A program made the translations under genes and the position numbers. DNA of 32,255 nt from CAZKCK01 sp964552325. Its GTDB lineage: Bacteria; Bacteroidota; Bacteroidia; Bacteroidales; TTA-H9. The notes below the pieces were generated by a model. The model searched no databases, was not told the origin of the DNA, and saw only the letters and a program-made list of their open reading frames with translations. Each line of letters starts with the position of its first letter. The first letter of the stretch is position 1. Positions 1 to 6,907 of the stretch are shown here, in pieces. The stretch is from NCBI GenBank assembly GCA_964552325.1, contig CAZKHA010000025.1, positions 1-32,255 of the forward strand, read 5' to 3'.

Positions 1-6
1 AAGTAA

Positions 7-39
7 AAACCCCTGTAAATGTAACATTTACAAGGGTTT
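7..39 (-). terminator. Rho-independent terminator of the tRNA gene
   Basis: A 15-position inverted repeat (arms 7-21 and 25-39, with a TAA loop and one C/A mismatch at 13/33) forms a strong hairpin. Read on the minus strand, the hairpin is followed by a run of T (complement of 5-9). It lies directly downstream of the tRNA gene, so it most likely ends that transcript. Confidence 0.8.
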
Positions 40-43
40 AAAG

Positions 44-117
44 TAGCGGGGACGAGAGTTGAACTCGTGACCTCCGGGTTATGAATCCGACGCTCTAACC
101 ATCTGAGCTACCCCGCC
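44..117 (-). tRNA. tRNA-Met (anticodon CAU)
   Basis: Read on the minus strand, a complete 74-nt cloverleaf folds. The acceptor stem is GGCGGGG/CCCCGCT with a G-U first pair and an A discriminator. The D arm contains TAGCTCAGATGGTTAGAGC, the anticodon stem-loop has loop TTCATAA (anticodon CAT), and the T arm is ACGAG-TTCAACT-CTCGT. The terminal CCA is not encoded. The anticodon stem lacks the three G-C pairs of initiator tRNA, so an elongator tRNA-Met is most likely. A CAU tRNA-Ile that needs lysidine modification cannot be ruled out by eye. Confidence 0.93.
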
Positions 118-129
118 GTTTCGGGAGTG

Positions 130-137
130 CAAAAATA
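130..137 (-). promoter_or_regulatory. Bacteroidota -7 element upstream of the tRNA
   Basis: On the minus strand this reads TATTTTTG, a perfect TAnnTTTG -7 element. It ends 13 nt upstream of the mature tRNA 5' end. TTG-containing sequence that could serve as the -33 element lies about 20 nt further upstream (around 154-162). The transcription start would fall near 123-125. Confidence 0.5.
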
Positions 138-226
138 CAAATTCTACCGAAAACCAATGCAATCATAAGTGCATTAGGCCAACTTTTTGCAAAAAAAAAT
201 CAGGAGACCACATAAAATTAGCTTTG

Positions 227-1156
227 CTATTCGTGCACCTTGTTGTACCTTACTGATTTAGCAGTATGCCATTGCGATAGCACTACACCAAAAATTACCA
301 CAACAATGCCAGCAATCTTTTGTAGGGTCAACAATTCGCCAATGACTAAAAACGAAAAGATAGCCGTAAAAACAGGTATGAAGTTGGAGAAAATATTGGT
401 TCGGCTAACGCCCATTTCGCGCGTGGAAATTGCATAAAACACAAATGCTAACGATGAAGCTAGTATAGCTAAAAAAAGCAGGGATGTTAAAAACCTTGTG
501 TCAAACTTTAGTTGGTAAAAATAATCCATTTCAAATATCAGGGCCAAAGGTGCAAATAGCACGGCTCCTATAAGGTTTTGATAGGCCACAATAACAAAAG
601 CTGAATATCTTGATGACAAATTTTTTAGCGTGATGGAGTAACCAATAGCCGCAAATACTGCAAATAACAAGCATACAACCCCAAGCGGCCTTGTACTTAA
701 GGAGAGGTTTGGATTAAATAGCATAATCAATACCCCAAAAAAGGAGATTGACATACCAATAATGTTTATCTTGGATAAGCGCTCTTTTAGGAATACGAAT
801 GCTGCCAAAAGTGAAAATACGGGTATAGTGGCAATTATAACAGATGATATGGTGGGTGATGAAAACTTTACACCGAAACTTTCGCCCAGAAAATACAAAA
901 ACGGGTTAAAAAAGGCCGATGCAAAGAATAGTTTCATGTCTTTACGATTAGGTATAATCAATTGATTAGCTATTCGCAAGCCCAACAAAAGCAAGGCAGA
1001 AGATATCACTAACCTCACAAAAACCACTGACAATGGTCCCAGGTAATCAAACACAATGGTTGTCCAAACAAATGACATGCCCCAAAAAACCATGGCTAAA
1101 ACAACCAATACGTAAATATACGGCCTTACTGTTTTCAAAATGAATAATTTAAACAA
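227..1156 (-). CDS. EamA/DMT-family permease
   Basis: A 309-residue integral membrane protein, the usual length for the EamA (drug/metabolite transporter) superfamily. About ten hydrophobic helices form two tandem five-helix repeats. The first repeat begins at VLAMVFWGMSFVWT and the second at GVVCLLFAVFAAIGYS. The pattern SSVIIATIPVFSLLAAFVF near residues 104-122 and its counterpart NFIPVFTAIFSFLVIGE near 258-274 are the typical fourth-helix signatures. The substrate cannot be predicted; relatives export amino acids, nucleosides or other metabolites. The start shown is a TTG at 1154-1156. Another TTG six codons downstream would also keep the first helix, so the exact N terminus is unsure. A terminator upstream (1205-1229) separates it from the preceding gene, so it probably has its own promoter, which I could not identify. 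Confidence 0.85.
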   Translation of the reverse strand: MFKLFILKTVRPYIYVLVVLAMVFWGMSFVWTTIVFDYLGPLSVVFVRLVISSALLLLGLRIANQLIIPNRKDMKLFFASAFFNPFLYFLGESFGVKFSSPTISSVIIATIPVFSLLAAFVFLKERLSKINIIGMSISFFGVLIMLFNPNLSLSTRPLGVVCLLFAVFAAIGYSITLKNLSSRYSAFVIVAYQNLIGAVLFAPLALIFEMDYFYQLKFDTRFLTSLLFLAILASSLAFVFYAISTREMGVSRTNIFSNFIPVFTAIFSFLVIGELLTLQKIAGIVVVIFGVVLSQWHTAKSVRYNKVHE

Positions 1157-1204
1157 TTAAGGATGAAATAGCAAGATTGCATCCGTTTATCTTAACAATA
1201 AAAA

Positions 1205-1229
1205 AGACCGGTGATTGAAACACCGGTCT
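1205..1229 (-). terminator. Rho-independent terminator of the receiver-HATPase gene
   Basis: AGACCGGTG (1205-1213) and CACCGGTCT (1221-1229) form a perfect 9-bp stem with a 7-nt loop. On the minus strand the stem is followed by TTTTTATTG (complement of 1196-1204). It lies 18 nt past the stop codon of the gene at 1248-2351. Confidence 0.85.
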
Positions 1230-1247
1230 GGTCGTTTGAGTGAGGCT

Positions 1248-2351
1248 TTAGGCTACCGTTGGGATAAAAACTTTGATGGTGGTGCCTACTCCTGGGGCAG
1301 AGTTGATGGTGATTTGGCCATCGAAGAGGGTAAGTATTTTCCTTACAACGGTTAATCCAAGCCCTATGCCTTCTTGTTTGTTAAAATCTTGGCTAAACTG
1401 GGTAAAAGCGCCAATTTTTGTGATTTGCTCAGAACTGAATCCTATACCCTCGTCAGAAATTGTTAGTACGAGCTTGCCCCGTTCAATGCCAGAGATAACC
1501 TTAATGTTGGTTCGTTTGGGTGAATAAAGCAACGCATTCTCAATAAGTTCGCCAATCAGGCTTTTTAACATGTCCTTAGGAATGCGAACGTTTTCGATGG
1601 TATCGAGTAAAACCAACACATCATCTGTGCGATTATGTGCAAGAGCCAGTTCCTGAACAACTTCTTTTAAAGCAGTGCCTGCATTGTAACACACTTCGGC
1701 TCGGCATTTATCCAATTCTTCATTTCGATATGTAAGTGCTTCGAGACGGTAGTATAACATTGTTTTATGCACTACTTTATTCAGTTTCATTCCTGCTTTG
1801 TACACCAATGCCATAAACTCAGCTATTTCAGGCTTTTCCATATTCGGATACTCCGTCATTACCATTCTACTGAAACCAATAATGGCTTTTAACGGCTCAT
1901 TAATGACTGAAGTGATGGGCATCCCCAAATTTTGGGTCAGTTCGTTAAGCTTGCGTTCGCTTTTCACTTTGAACTCCTCTGCCTTTTCGAGCCTTATTTT
2001 AATGGAGTTCAAGAGTTCGTCGATTGTGAAAGGCTTTGAAATATAATCGTCAGCACCTAATGCCATGCCGCGGCGTAAATCTTCGCGTGTGTTTTTGGCC
2101 GTAAGAAAAATAAATGGTGTGGTGGAAGTGGAAACTTTCTTCCTTAACGATTCAAGAACCTCGTAACCATCCATTTGGGGCATCATGATATCACACAATA
2201 TTAAGTCGGGCTGCACTTTCTCAGCAACATCTACCCCAATGATGCCATTTTCAGCTTTATAAACTTCGTAATTCTCCGATTCTAATATTTCTGCAATATT
2301 TTCACGGACATCGGCCGTATCTTCAATAACCAAGATTTTATAATTGTTCAT
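1248..2351 (-). CDS. Response regulator receiver fused to a degenerate histidine kinase module
   Basis: 367 residues with no membrane segment. Residues 4-122 are a complete receiver domain: acidic pocket E10-D11, phosphoacceptor D54 in LILCDIMMP, T84 in IFLTAKN and K106 in YISKPF. A helical region (125-215) resembles a kinase dimerisation domain but lacks its histidine: where SHELRTPL is expected the protein reads TSVINEPL, with S148 at the histidine position. Residues 255-365 form a HATPase_c domain with N box ELIENALLYSP (N272), G1 box ISDEGIGFS (D300) and G2 box EGIGLGL (328-333). It may be a phosphorylation-controlled ATPase or scaffold rather than a self-phosphorylating kinase. ATG start at 2349-2351. 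It appears monocistronic, with a terminator just downstream. Confidence 0.85.
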   Translation of the reverse strand: MNNYKILVIEDTADVRENIAEILESENYEVYKAENGIIGVDVAEKVQPDLILCDIMMPQMDGYEVLESLRKKVSTSTTPFIFLTAKNTREDLRRGMALGADDYISKPFTIDELLNSIKIRLEKAEEFKVKSERKLNELTQNLGMPITSVINEPLKAIIGFSRMVMTEYPNMEKPEIAEFMALVYKAGMKLNKVVHKTMLYYRLEALTYRNEELDKCRAEVCYNAGTALKEVVQELALAHNRTDDVLVLLDTIENVRIPKDMLKSLIGELIENALLYSPKRTNIKVISGIERGKLVLTISDEGIGFSSEQITKIGAFTQFSQDFNKQEGIGLGLTVVRKILTLFDGQITINSAPGVGTTIKVFIPTVA

Positions 2352-2675
2352 AGTAAGTAGTGTTTATTGGTGCTAAGATATAAAATGCGATTAGGATAAT
2401 CAAACTAAATAGGTTGTAGCAACATCCTCCGTTAATGCAATAGTTAAACGTTCTGTATTACAAAGCATAAAAATCAACTCATGAAACTTGCTCGTAACCT
2501 TGGCAAGAACGATAGGCAAACATATACATTATTAAAGTGATGCTCCATCAAACCTTTATCAAGTTGTGTCTTAATAACAGAAACAAAGTTAATGACAAAA
2601 GGTGAAATTTGCTAATCGTAAACAATTTTTTATTCAGAAACAAAATTAAGTTTGTAAATATTTGATTTAGAACCA
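2352..2675. other. 324-bp intergenic region without a recognised gene
   Basis: Lies between the stop of the HhH-like gene (2676) and the start of the receiver-HATPase gene (2351), so it must hold the latter's promoter. The nearest match to the Bacteroidota -7 element is TTAGTTTG on the minus strand (2401-2408), one base off consensus. I see no convincing terminator for the 2676-4232 unit, no RNA gene and no strong repeat. The plus strand holds a 19-codon open frame (2481-2540) that I regard as chance. Confidence 0.6.
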
Positions 2676-3689
2676 CTAATAAAAATGAGTTTGGGTGATG
2701 GGGTGCCAAAATTTTGCATAAGATGCGCTAGTAGTAGCGGCGCAAGCTAATCGAAGCACACATGAATGGTGGTTGTCGATGGTTAGGGAGCGAGTTAGAG
2801 AACATGGTTCTTTAGCACATTTTCCGCTGATGCACAATGGATTATCTAAGCAACAACTTCGGCCAATCATGTAAAAAACATCATTCATACGCAAAATATC
2901 CTTGCCAGACTCTTGGGCAATAAGCATCATAGCTTCGATACATTTTGTACGTATTTGGGGCTCATACTGGGTTTGAATACGATTCTTCAACTCATGCTCA
3001 AGCTGTTGTGAAAGGATTTTTATACAGCCGGTCCTGAGCAAAACCCGTTGCATATGGTAATCCATTACTGGAACAAGATTCTCAGGATCAATAAGTTTAA
3101 TATATCCTGCATCACCTAGAAGTTTGATAAGAAAGGAAGATTTCTTGAAGAGTGGGTCGCTATAAGCGTCAAAACAACTTAACAGCGCATAAAAACCTTC
3201 GGTATTATTCACAACATGGTTATTAGCCACCCTGATAACTTCTAAAAAAGTACCCTTAAACTTGGTGCATAGGTTTTTAGCCATATCAGCGTATAGCTTA
3301 GCTCGCTCATCCAGGCGGTCTAATGTACAGTTTGCTGGATTTCCGCCAGGTGAAAAAAACTTCCGCAGTTCTTGCTGAAGCTGAAAACTACTTTCTGCAG
3401 CGACTTTAGACGGCTCCAACAGAAAGCTTCCTGATTGAGCCATCCTTAAAAAACCATCTTCTAAATAGTCCCAACCATAAAGATTTTGTGAAGCATCAGC
3501 TAAAGCATAGGTTTGATGGCAAATGCCCACAGCAAAGAACAACATATGGGCTCTTTGCTCGGGATTTGTAACCTGGGTTAGGAACGGACGTTTTAAAAAA
3601 GCATCGTTAAAGCTAAATCCAGATACTAATTTACTGATTGTTTTAATGCTTTGATAATCAATTGATACAAGTTGAGATTGCGGTTCCAT
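2676..3689 (-). CDS. HhH-GPD-superfamily-like protein (AGOG/queuosine-salvage-like) with a C-terminal Cys cluster
   Basis: 337 residues, soluble, not assigned with certainty. The stretch DPLFKKSSFLIKLLGDAG (178-195) followed by LVPVMDYHMQRVLLRTGC (205-222) resembles the core of helix-hairpin-helix DNA glycosylases: a lysine-rich helix with K182/K183, then a Pro-x-x-Asp-x-His/Arg segment where D210 would be the catalytic aspartate (compare VDTHIFRV in endonuclease III). The order and spacing look closest to the archaeal AGOG and queuosine-salvage (Qng1, DUF2419) branches. A C-terminal cluster C280-x5-C286-x4-C291-x4-C296, with C279, C310 and C316 nearby, could hold a metal or Fe-S cluster. The start codon directly abuts the stop of the upstream gene (TAAATG), so the two are translationally coupled. 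Substrate and activity are unknown: DNA repair, nucleoside salvage or RNA-modification turnover are all possible. Confidence 0.5.
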   Translation of the reverse strand: MEPQSQLVSIDYQSIKTISKLVSGFSFNDAFLKRPFLTQVTNPEQRAHMLFFAVGICHQTYALADASQNLYGWDYLEDGFLRMAQSGSFLLEPSKVAAESSFQLQQELRKFFSPGGNPANCTLDRLDERAKLYADMAKNLCTKFKGTFLEVIRVANNHVVNNTEGFYALLSCFDAYSDPLFKKSSFLIKLLGDAGYIKLIDPENLVPVMDYHMQRVLLRTGCIKILSQQLEHELKNRIQTQYEPQIRTKCIEAMMLIAQESGKDILRMNDVFYMIGRSCCLDNPLCISGKCAKEPCSLTRSLTIDNHHSCVLRLACAATTSASYAKFWHPITQTHFY

Positions 3690-4232
3690 TTACTTTGTTT
3701 TTTCACCAACAAACCAATCTTCCTTATCGTCAAATAAAATATTGAAGGTTGTTAAACTTCCGTAGATTCGTGTGATATATTGCTGTAAATCAATTTTTTC
3801 GCTATCTGAAAGCTTTTGGTTGCTATTAATGTTTTGTTCTAGCACACGTAGTCTATCGCGCAACATCACAATTTTGTGGAAGAATACATCGATTGGAATT
3901 TCTTTTCCTTTAAGATCGGTGCGGCCTGGTTGCAAAACCATAGTGCCACCGTTCCATTTTTCACCAATCTCTACAACATGTTGTAATCCAGCAAACCTAT
4001 CAAGAACTTGGGCAATAATTTTGTCTAAATCTACCACTTTTATATCCGTTTGGGGCGTACTGGCTACCTCAGGTCTTGATAGAACCTTCACTTGAAAATT
4101 TGACTTGGCGAACTCCATTTTGCCGCCCCTGGCAAAAAATACTTCATAACCTGTAAGGGTGGCTTTGGCTATAACCCCTTCTCCATACCGCTCATGATCA
4201 ATGCGGCTTCCAACTGGCAATGTTTCGTTCAT
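3690..4232 (-). CDS. Small protein with N-terminal Tudor-like (UvrD/PcrA C-terminal-type) domain
   Basis: 180 residues with no signal peptide or membrane segment. Residues 5-45 (VGSRIDHERYGEGVIAKA, then YEVFFARGGKMEF) follow the G-x-R-[VI]-x-H-x-x-[YF]-G-x-G-x-[VI] pattern of the Tudor/SH3-like fold at the C terminus of UvrD/PcrA helicases and in CarD-type proteins, which in those proteins binds RNA polymerase or nucleic acid. Residues 65-180 are a mostly helical domain I do not recognise; the segment DLDKIIAQVLDRFAGLQHVV is likely a helix. It is the first gene of a two-gene unit; its TAA is immediately followed by the ATG of the HhH-like gene. The pairing suggests a shared nucleic-acid-related role, which is inference only. 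Confidence 0.5.
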   Translation of the reverse strand: MNETLPVGSRIDHERYGEGVIAKATLTGYEVFFARGGKMEFAKSNFQVKVLSRPEVASTPQTDIKVVDLDKIIAQVLDRFAGLQHVVEIGEKWNGGTMVLQPGRTDLKGKEIPIDVFFHKIVMLRDRLRVLEQNINSNQKLSDSEKIDLQQYITRIYGSLTTFNILFDDKEDWFVGEKTK

Positions 4233-4385
4233 AGCTATTTTAGTTTTTTAACTGCATCCGTAAAAATACAAGAAAAACATTACTTAAAAGTGCTATGCCA
4301 AAAAAAACCTCCGATTTTGTGTTTTAACAAAGTTGATGGCTGAAGTTATGGCTATGGGAGGAAAGGTGTTAAAACCTTTTACAGA

Positions 4386-4393
4386 TAGGTTTG
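4386..4393 (+). promoter_or_regulatory. Bacteroidota -7 element for the MFS exporter
   Basis: TAGGTTTG is a perfect TAnnTTTG element, placed 25 nt upstream of the MFS start codon. A T-rich segment about 17-21 nt upstream (TGTTAAAACC, around 4367-4376) is the only candidate for a -33 element and is weak. The predicted leader is about 18 nt. Confidence 0.5.
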
Positions 4394-4418
4394 TTTTACA
4401 CTCACTAAGCATTAACCT

Positions 4419-5795
4419 ATGGAAAAATCTTCAAGTAAGAATGGCAAAGTACTAACACTTCTATTTGCGGGAGTACTAATGGGGGCGCTTGATATTTCGA
4501 TAGTTGGCCCTGCCATACCTTCTATTGAAAAAGCATTGTTTGTAAGTGGTAGAAGCCTTTCGTGGGTTTTCTCTATTTATGTGCTCTTTAATTTAGTTGG
4601 CATTCCACTTAATGCAAAGCTTTCCGATCTTTTCGGACGTAGGAATGTTTATGTGTGGTCGGTAGGTCTGTTTGGCTTAGGCTCCTTACTTGTGTCTTTT
4701 ACTGAATACTTTCCTATTCTGCTGATAGGTAGGGCTATACAAGGTTTTGGGGCTAGTGGGATTTTTCCAGTGGCTTCAGCCATCATAGGCGATATTTATC
4801 CTCCTGAAAAAAGAGGTCGAAAACTTGGTTTACTTGGAGCCGTTTTTGGGATTGCCTTTATGCTTGGCCCCCCAATAGCAGGAATCATCCTAAGGTACTT
4901 CGACTGGAATTTCCTGTTTATCATAAATCTTCCTATAGCTTTGATAATCATAGTTTTTGCGTATAATATACTGCCTACTAAAACACTTATGAAGCGTACA
5001 GAGTTTGATGTGCCAGGTGTGGTATTATTGGGATTGTTTTTGGCAAGCTTTACACTGGGCATCAATTTTTTAGATTCTAAACAACTATTAGATAGTTTAA
5101 GAAGCCTTAACGTTTGGCCATTTTTGGTCGCGAGCCTTGTGTTTCTTTACCTGCTAATTAAGACGGAGTTAAAAGTGAACAAGCCCATCATTCGTATTAG
5201 CTATTTTTCGAACCGGCAAATTCTATTGGTGGGAGGCATGGCCATTGGACTCGGTCTATTTCAATCAAGTTTTATATTTGTGCCAAAAATGCTCGTTAAT
5301 TTGTTTGATGTTGAGCCTTTTACAGCAAGTTTTATGCTTATCCCTATTGTTTTGCTCAGCGCATTGGGTTCACCCATTTCAGGACGATTAACCGATTCAT
5401 TTGGATCTAAATATGTTATATTATGGGGGCTACTTGCTGCATCAGCGGGCATGTTTATGGTAGCCATGATATCTGCCGATAAGACGTTGTTTTATTTGGC
5501 GGGTTCGTTAATTGGGTTGGGGTTTTCGATGCGGACTGCACTTAATTACATCATGTTAAATGAAGTTGGAGCCACCGATCGGGCAACGTCGCAGGGTTTG
5601 CTTACCATTTTTATCAGCTTGGGACAGTTAACAGGATCTGCATTAATAGGCGCAATGATAGCTACTGACCCTAATGGCATTTCAGGATTTCGCCAAGCCT
5701 TTTTTATTCTCGGGGGTATTTCGGCACTGTTGGCCATTTTGAGCTTGTGGCTGAAAAACAGGTCAAACGAGCTGGCAAGGCAATCGCTGGATTAA
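4419..5795 (+). CDS. MFS efflux transporter, DHA2 (EmrB/QacA)-like
   Basis: 458 residues with 12 or more hydrophobic helices, in the inner membrane. Helix 1 carries the DHA2-type pattern LDISIVGPAIPSI (residues 24-36), whose Asp is part of the proton pathway in EmrB/QacA relatives. Motif A is LSDLFGRRNVYVW, motif B is LLIGRAIQGFGASG, and the antiporter motif C is GAVFGIAFMLGPPIAG, which marks exporters rather than importers. A second motif-A-like loop, SGRLTDSFGSKYV, occurs in the C-terminal half. Likely function is proton-driven export of lipophilic drugs or metabolites; the substrate is unknown and no EmrA-type adaptor is nearby. This is the only plus-strand gene in the window and is divergent from the Tudor/HhH unit. 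Its stop is 20 nt from the stop of the convergent lipoprotein gene. Confidence 0.88.
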   Translation: MEKSSSKNGKVLTLLFAGVLMGALDISIVGPAIPSIEKALFVSGRSLSWVFSIYVLFNLVGIPLNAKLSDLFGRRNVYVWSVGLFGLGSLLVSFTEYFPILLIGRAIQGFGASGIFPVASAIIGDIYPPEKRGRKLGLLGAVFGIAFMLGPPIAGIILRYFDWNFLFIINLPIALIIIVFAYNILPTKTLMKRTEFDVPGVVLLGLFLASFTLGINFLDSKQLLDSLRSLNVWPFLVASLVFLYLLIKTELKVNKPIIRISYFSNRQILLVGGMAIGLGLFQSSFIFVPKMLVNLFDVEPFTASFMLIPIVLLSALGSPISGRLTDSFGSKYVILWGLLAASAGMFMVAMISADKTLFYLAGSLIGLGFSMRTALNYIMLNEVGATDRATSQGLLTIFISLGQLTGSALIGAMIATDPNGISGFRQAFFILGGISALLAILSLWLKNRSNELARQSLD

Positions 5796-5815
5796 GCCAC
5801 GCGGGTGCTGCACTT

Positions 5816-6862
5816 TTAATTGTTTTGTAGATTAAGCTGGGCTTCTAGTACATTGAGTTGAGCCACTCGTTCTTGGAGCTTGGTTTTATACAATTGGTTT
5901 TTTTCGGTGAGCTTAATTTCACAGGAACGTTCAATCCAATAGATGGCGAGTTCAAGTTCGCCTTTCAATTCGCAGGTTAAAGCCATGTTAAAGGCTGCAA
6001 GCGATGCTAACTTATTTTTGTGAGCTGTTGCCAATCCATTCCAAAGTTTGGCTGCTGAGGTCCAATCACCTTTCTGCACATAATCAGCTGCTTTCTGCAT
6101 TGATGGGTTATCGGTTACAAACCATATTCGGTTAACTTTTCTAAATGAAGGTGTTATAAGTTTTCCAAAAACACCGCCAGCTTCACTGGCAGCCTGTTCA
6201 AGGGCAACATACCTATCAGGAATGCTTTCATTGGCCTTATCCCATGAAGCACCTGCTGAATACCAGCTTATGGTGTCGATACGGGTTTGCCTTAGGATAA
6301 CCTCACGATTATCAAGCGCATAGATACGCCACTTTGATTGCACAAGGATATCAAGATTCGTAAAATAGGAGCCATCAAGCGAATTACTATAGTCAAACGC
6401 ATCAAAGGTTTCTACACTTTCTAAAACGATGGCAGCATTGGTTAATGGATTGCCGGATAAACTTTGCAAAGTATCGTACGGTAAAATGCTTGGCAATTTT
6501 TGATTGTTATAAGTTGGCGTATGCAAAGGCCCTGAAACCACATTAAACCTATTTGACTGTTCGATGATATCTAAAAGTCCATACAAACAACTGTAAGTAA
6601 GCATTGTATCGATAGGTACCGAATCGTAGGCAATTTTATTTATAAAACTATAATAGCTTCCTGCTGAATCGCCTTTGGCCTTAAGCCCGTGATTGATGAG
6701 CGTAACATTCTGAACGCTTGTAGCAATGGGTAATTGAGCCGGAGTAAGCACTTCAAAACTAAACCTGCGTTCAGTAACACAAGACGTTAGCATAAAACAA
6801 ATCAAACATGAAAGCAATACAAATCCTGGGTTTTTATATTTTGTGTTTTTAAAACAAGCCAT
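5816..6862 (-). CDS. DUF6340-like lipoprotein with a TPR-like C terminus
   Basis: 348 residues. The N terminus has a basic/hydrophobic signal ending in lipobox LTSC, so C28 would be lipidated and the protein exported to an envelope membrane. The body (30-240) matches in general pattern the Bacteroidota DUF6340 family: a repeated-strand region beginning FSFEVLTPAQLPIATSVQNV, and a conserved-looking segment around SKWRIYALDNREVI. Residues 255-325 look like one or two tetratricopeptide helix pairs (ADYVQKGDWTSAAKLWNGLA, then AFNMALTCELKGELELAIYW). Molecular function is unknown. It lies 45 nt downstream of the debranching-like glycosidase gene, with no terminator between them, so the two may be co-transcribed. 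Confidence 0.7.
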   Translation of the reverse strand: MACFKNTKYKNPGFVLLSCLICFMLTSCVTERRFSFEVLTPAQLPIATSVQNVTLINHGLKAKGDSAGSYYSFINKIAYDSVPIDTMLTYSCLYGLLDIIEQSNRFNVVSGPLHTPTYNNQKLPSILPYDTLQSLSGNPLTNAAIVLESVETFDAFDYSNSLDGSYFTNLDILVQSKWRIYALDNREVILRQTRIDTISWYSAGASWDKANESIPDRYVALEQAASEAGGVFGKLITPSFRKVNRIWFVTDNPSMQKAADYVQKGDWTSAAKLWNGLATAHKNKLASLAAFNMALTCELKGELELAIYWIERSCEIKLTEKNQLYKTKLQERVAQLNVLEAQLNLQNN

Positions 6863-6907
6863 ATTAGGTAGTTTGAAGGTGCTAATTTAATCAACTATTT
6901 TTAAGCA

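Noticed and set aside
2481..2540. 19-codon open frame on the plus strand (MKLARNLGKND...)
   Set aside because: Too short to support, with no promoter element or gene downstream on that strand for it to lead into.
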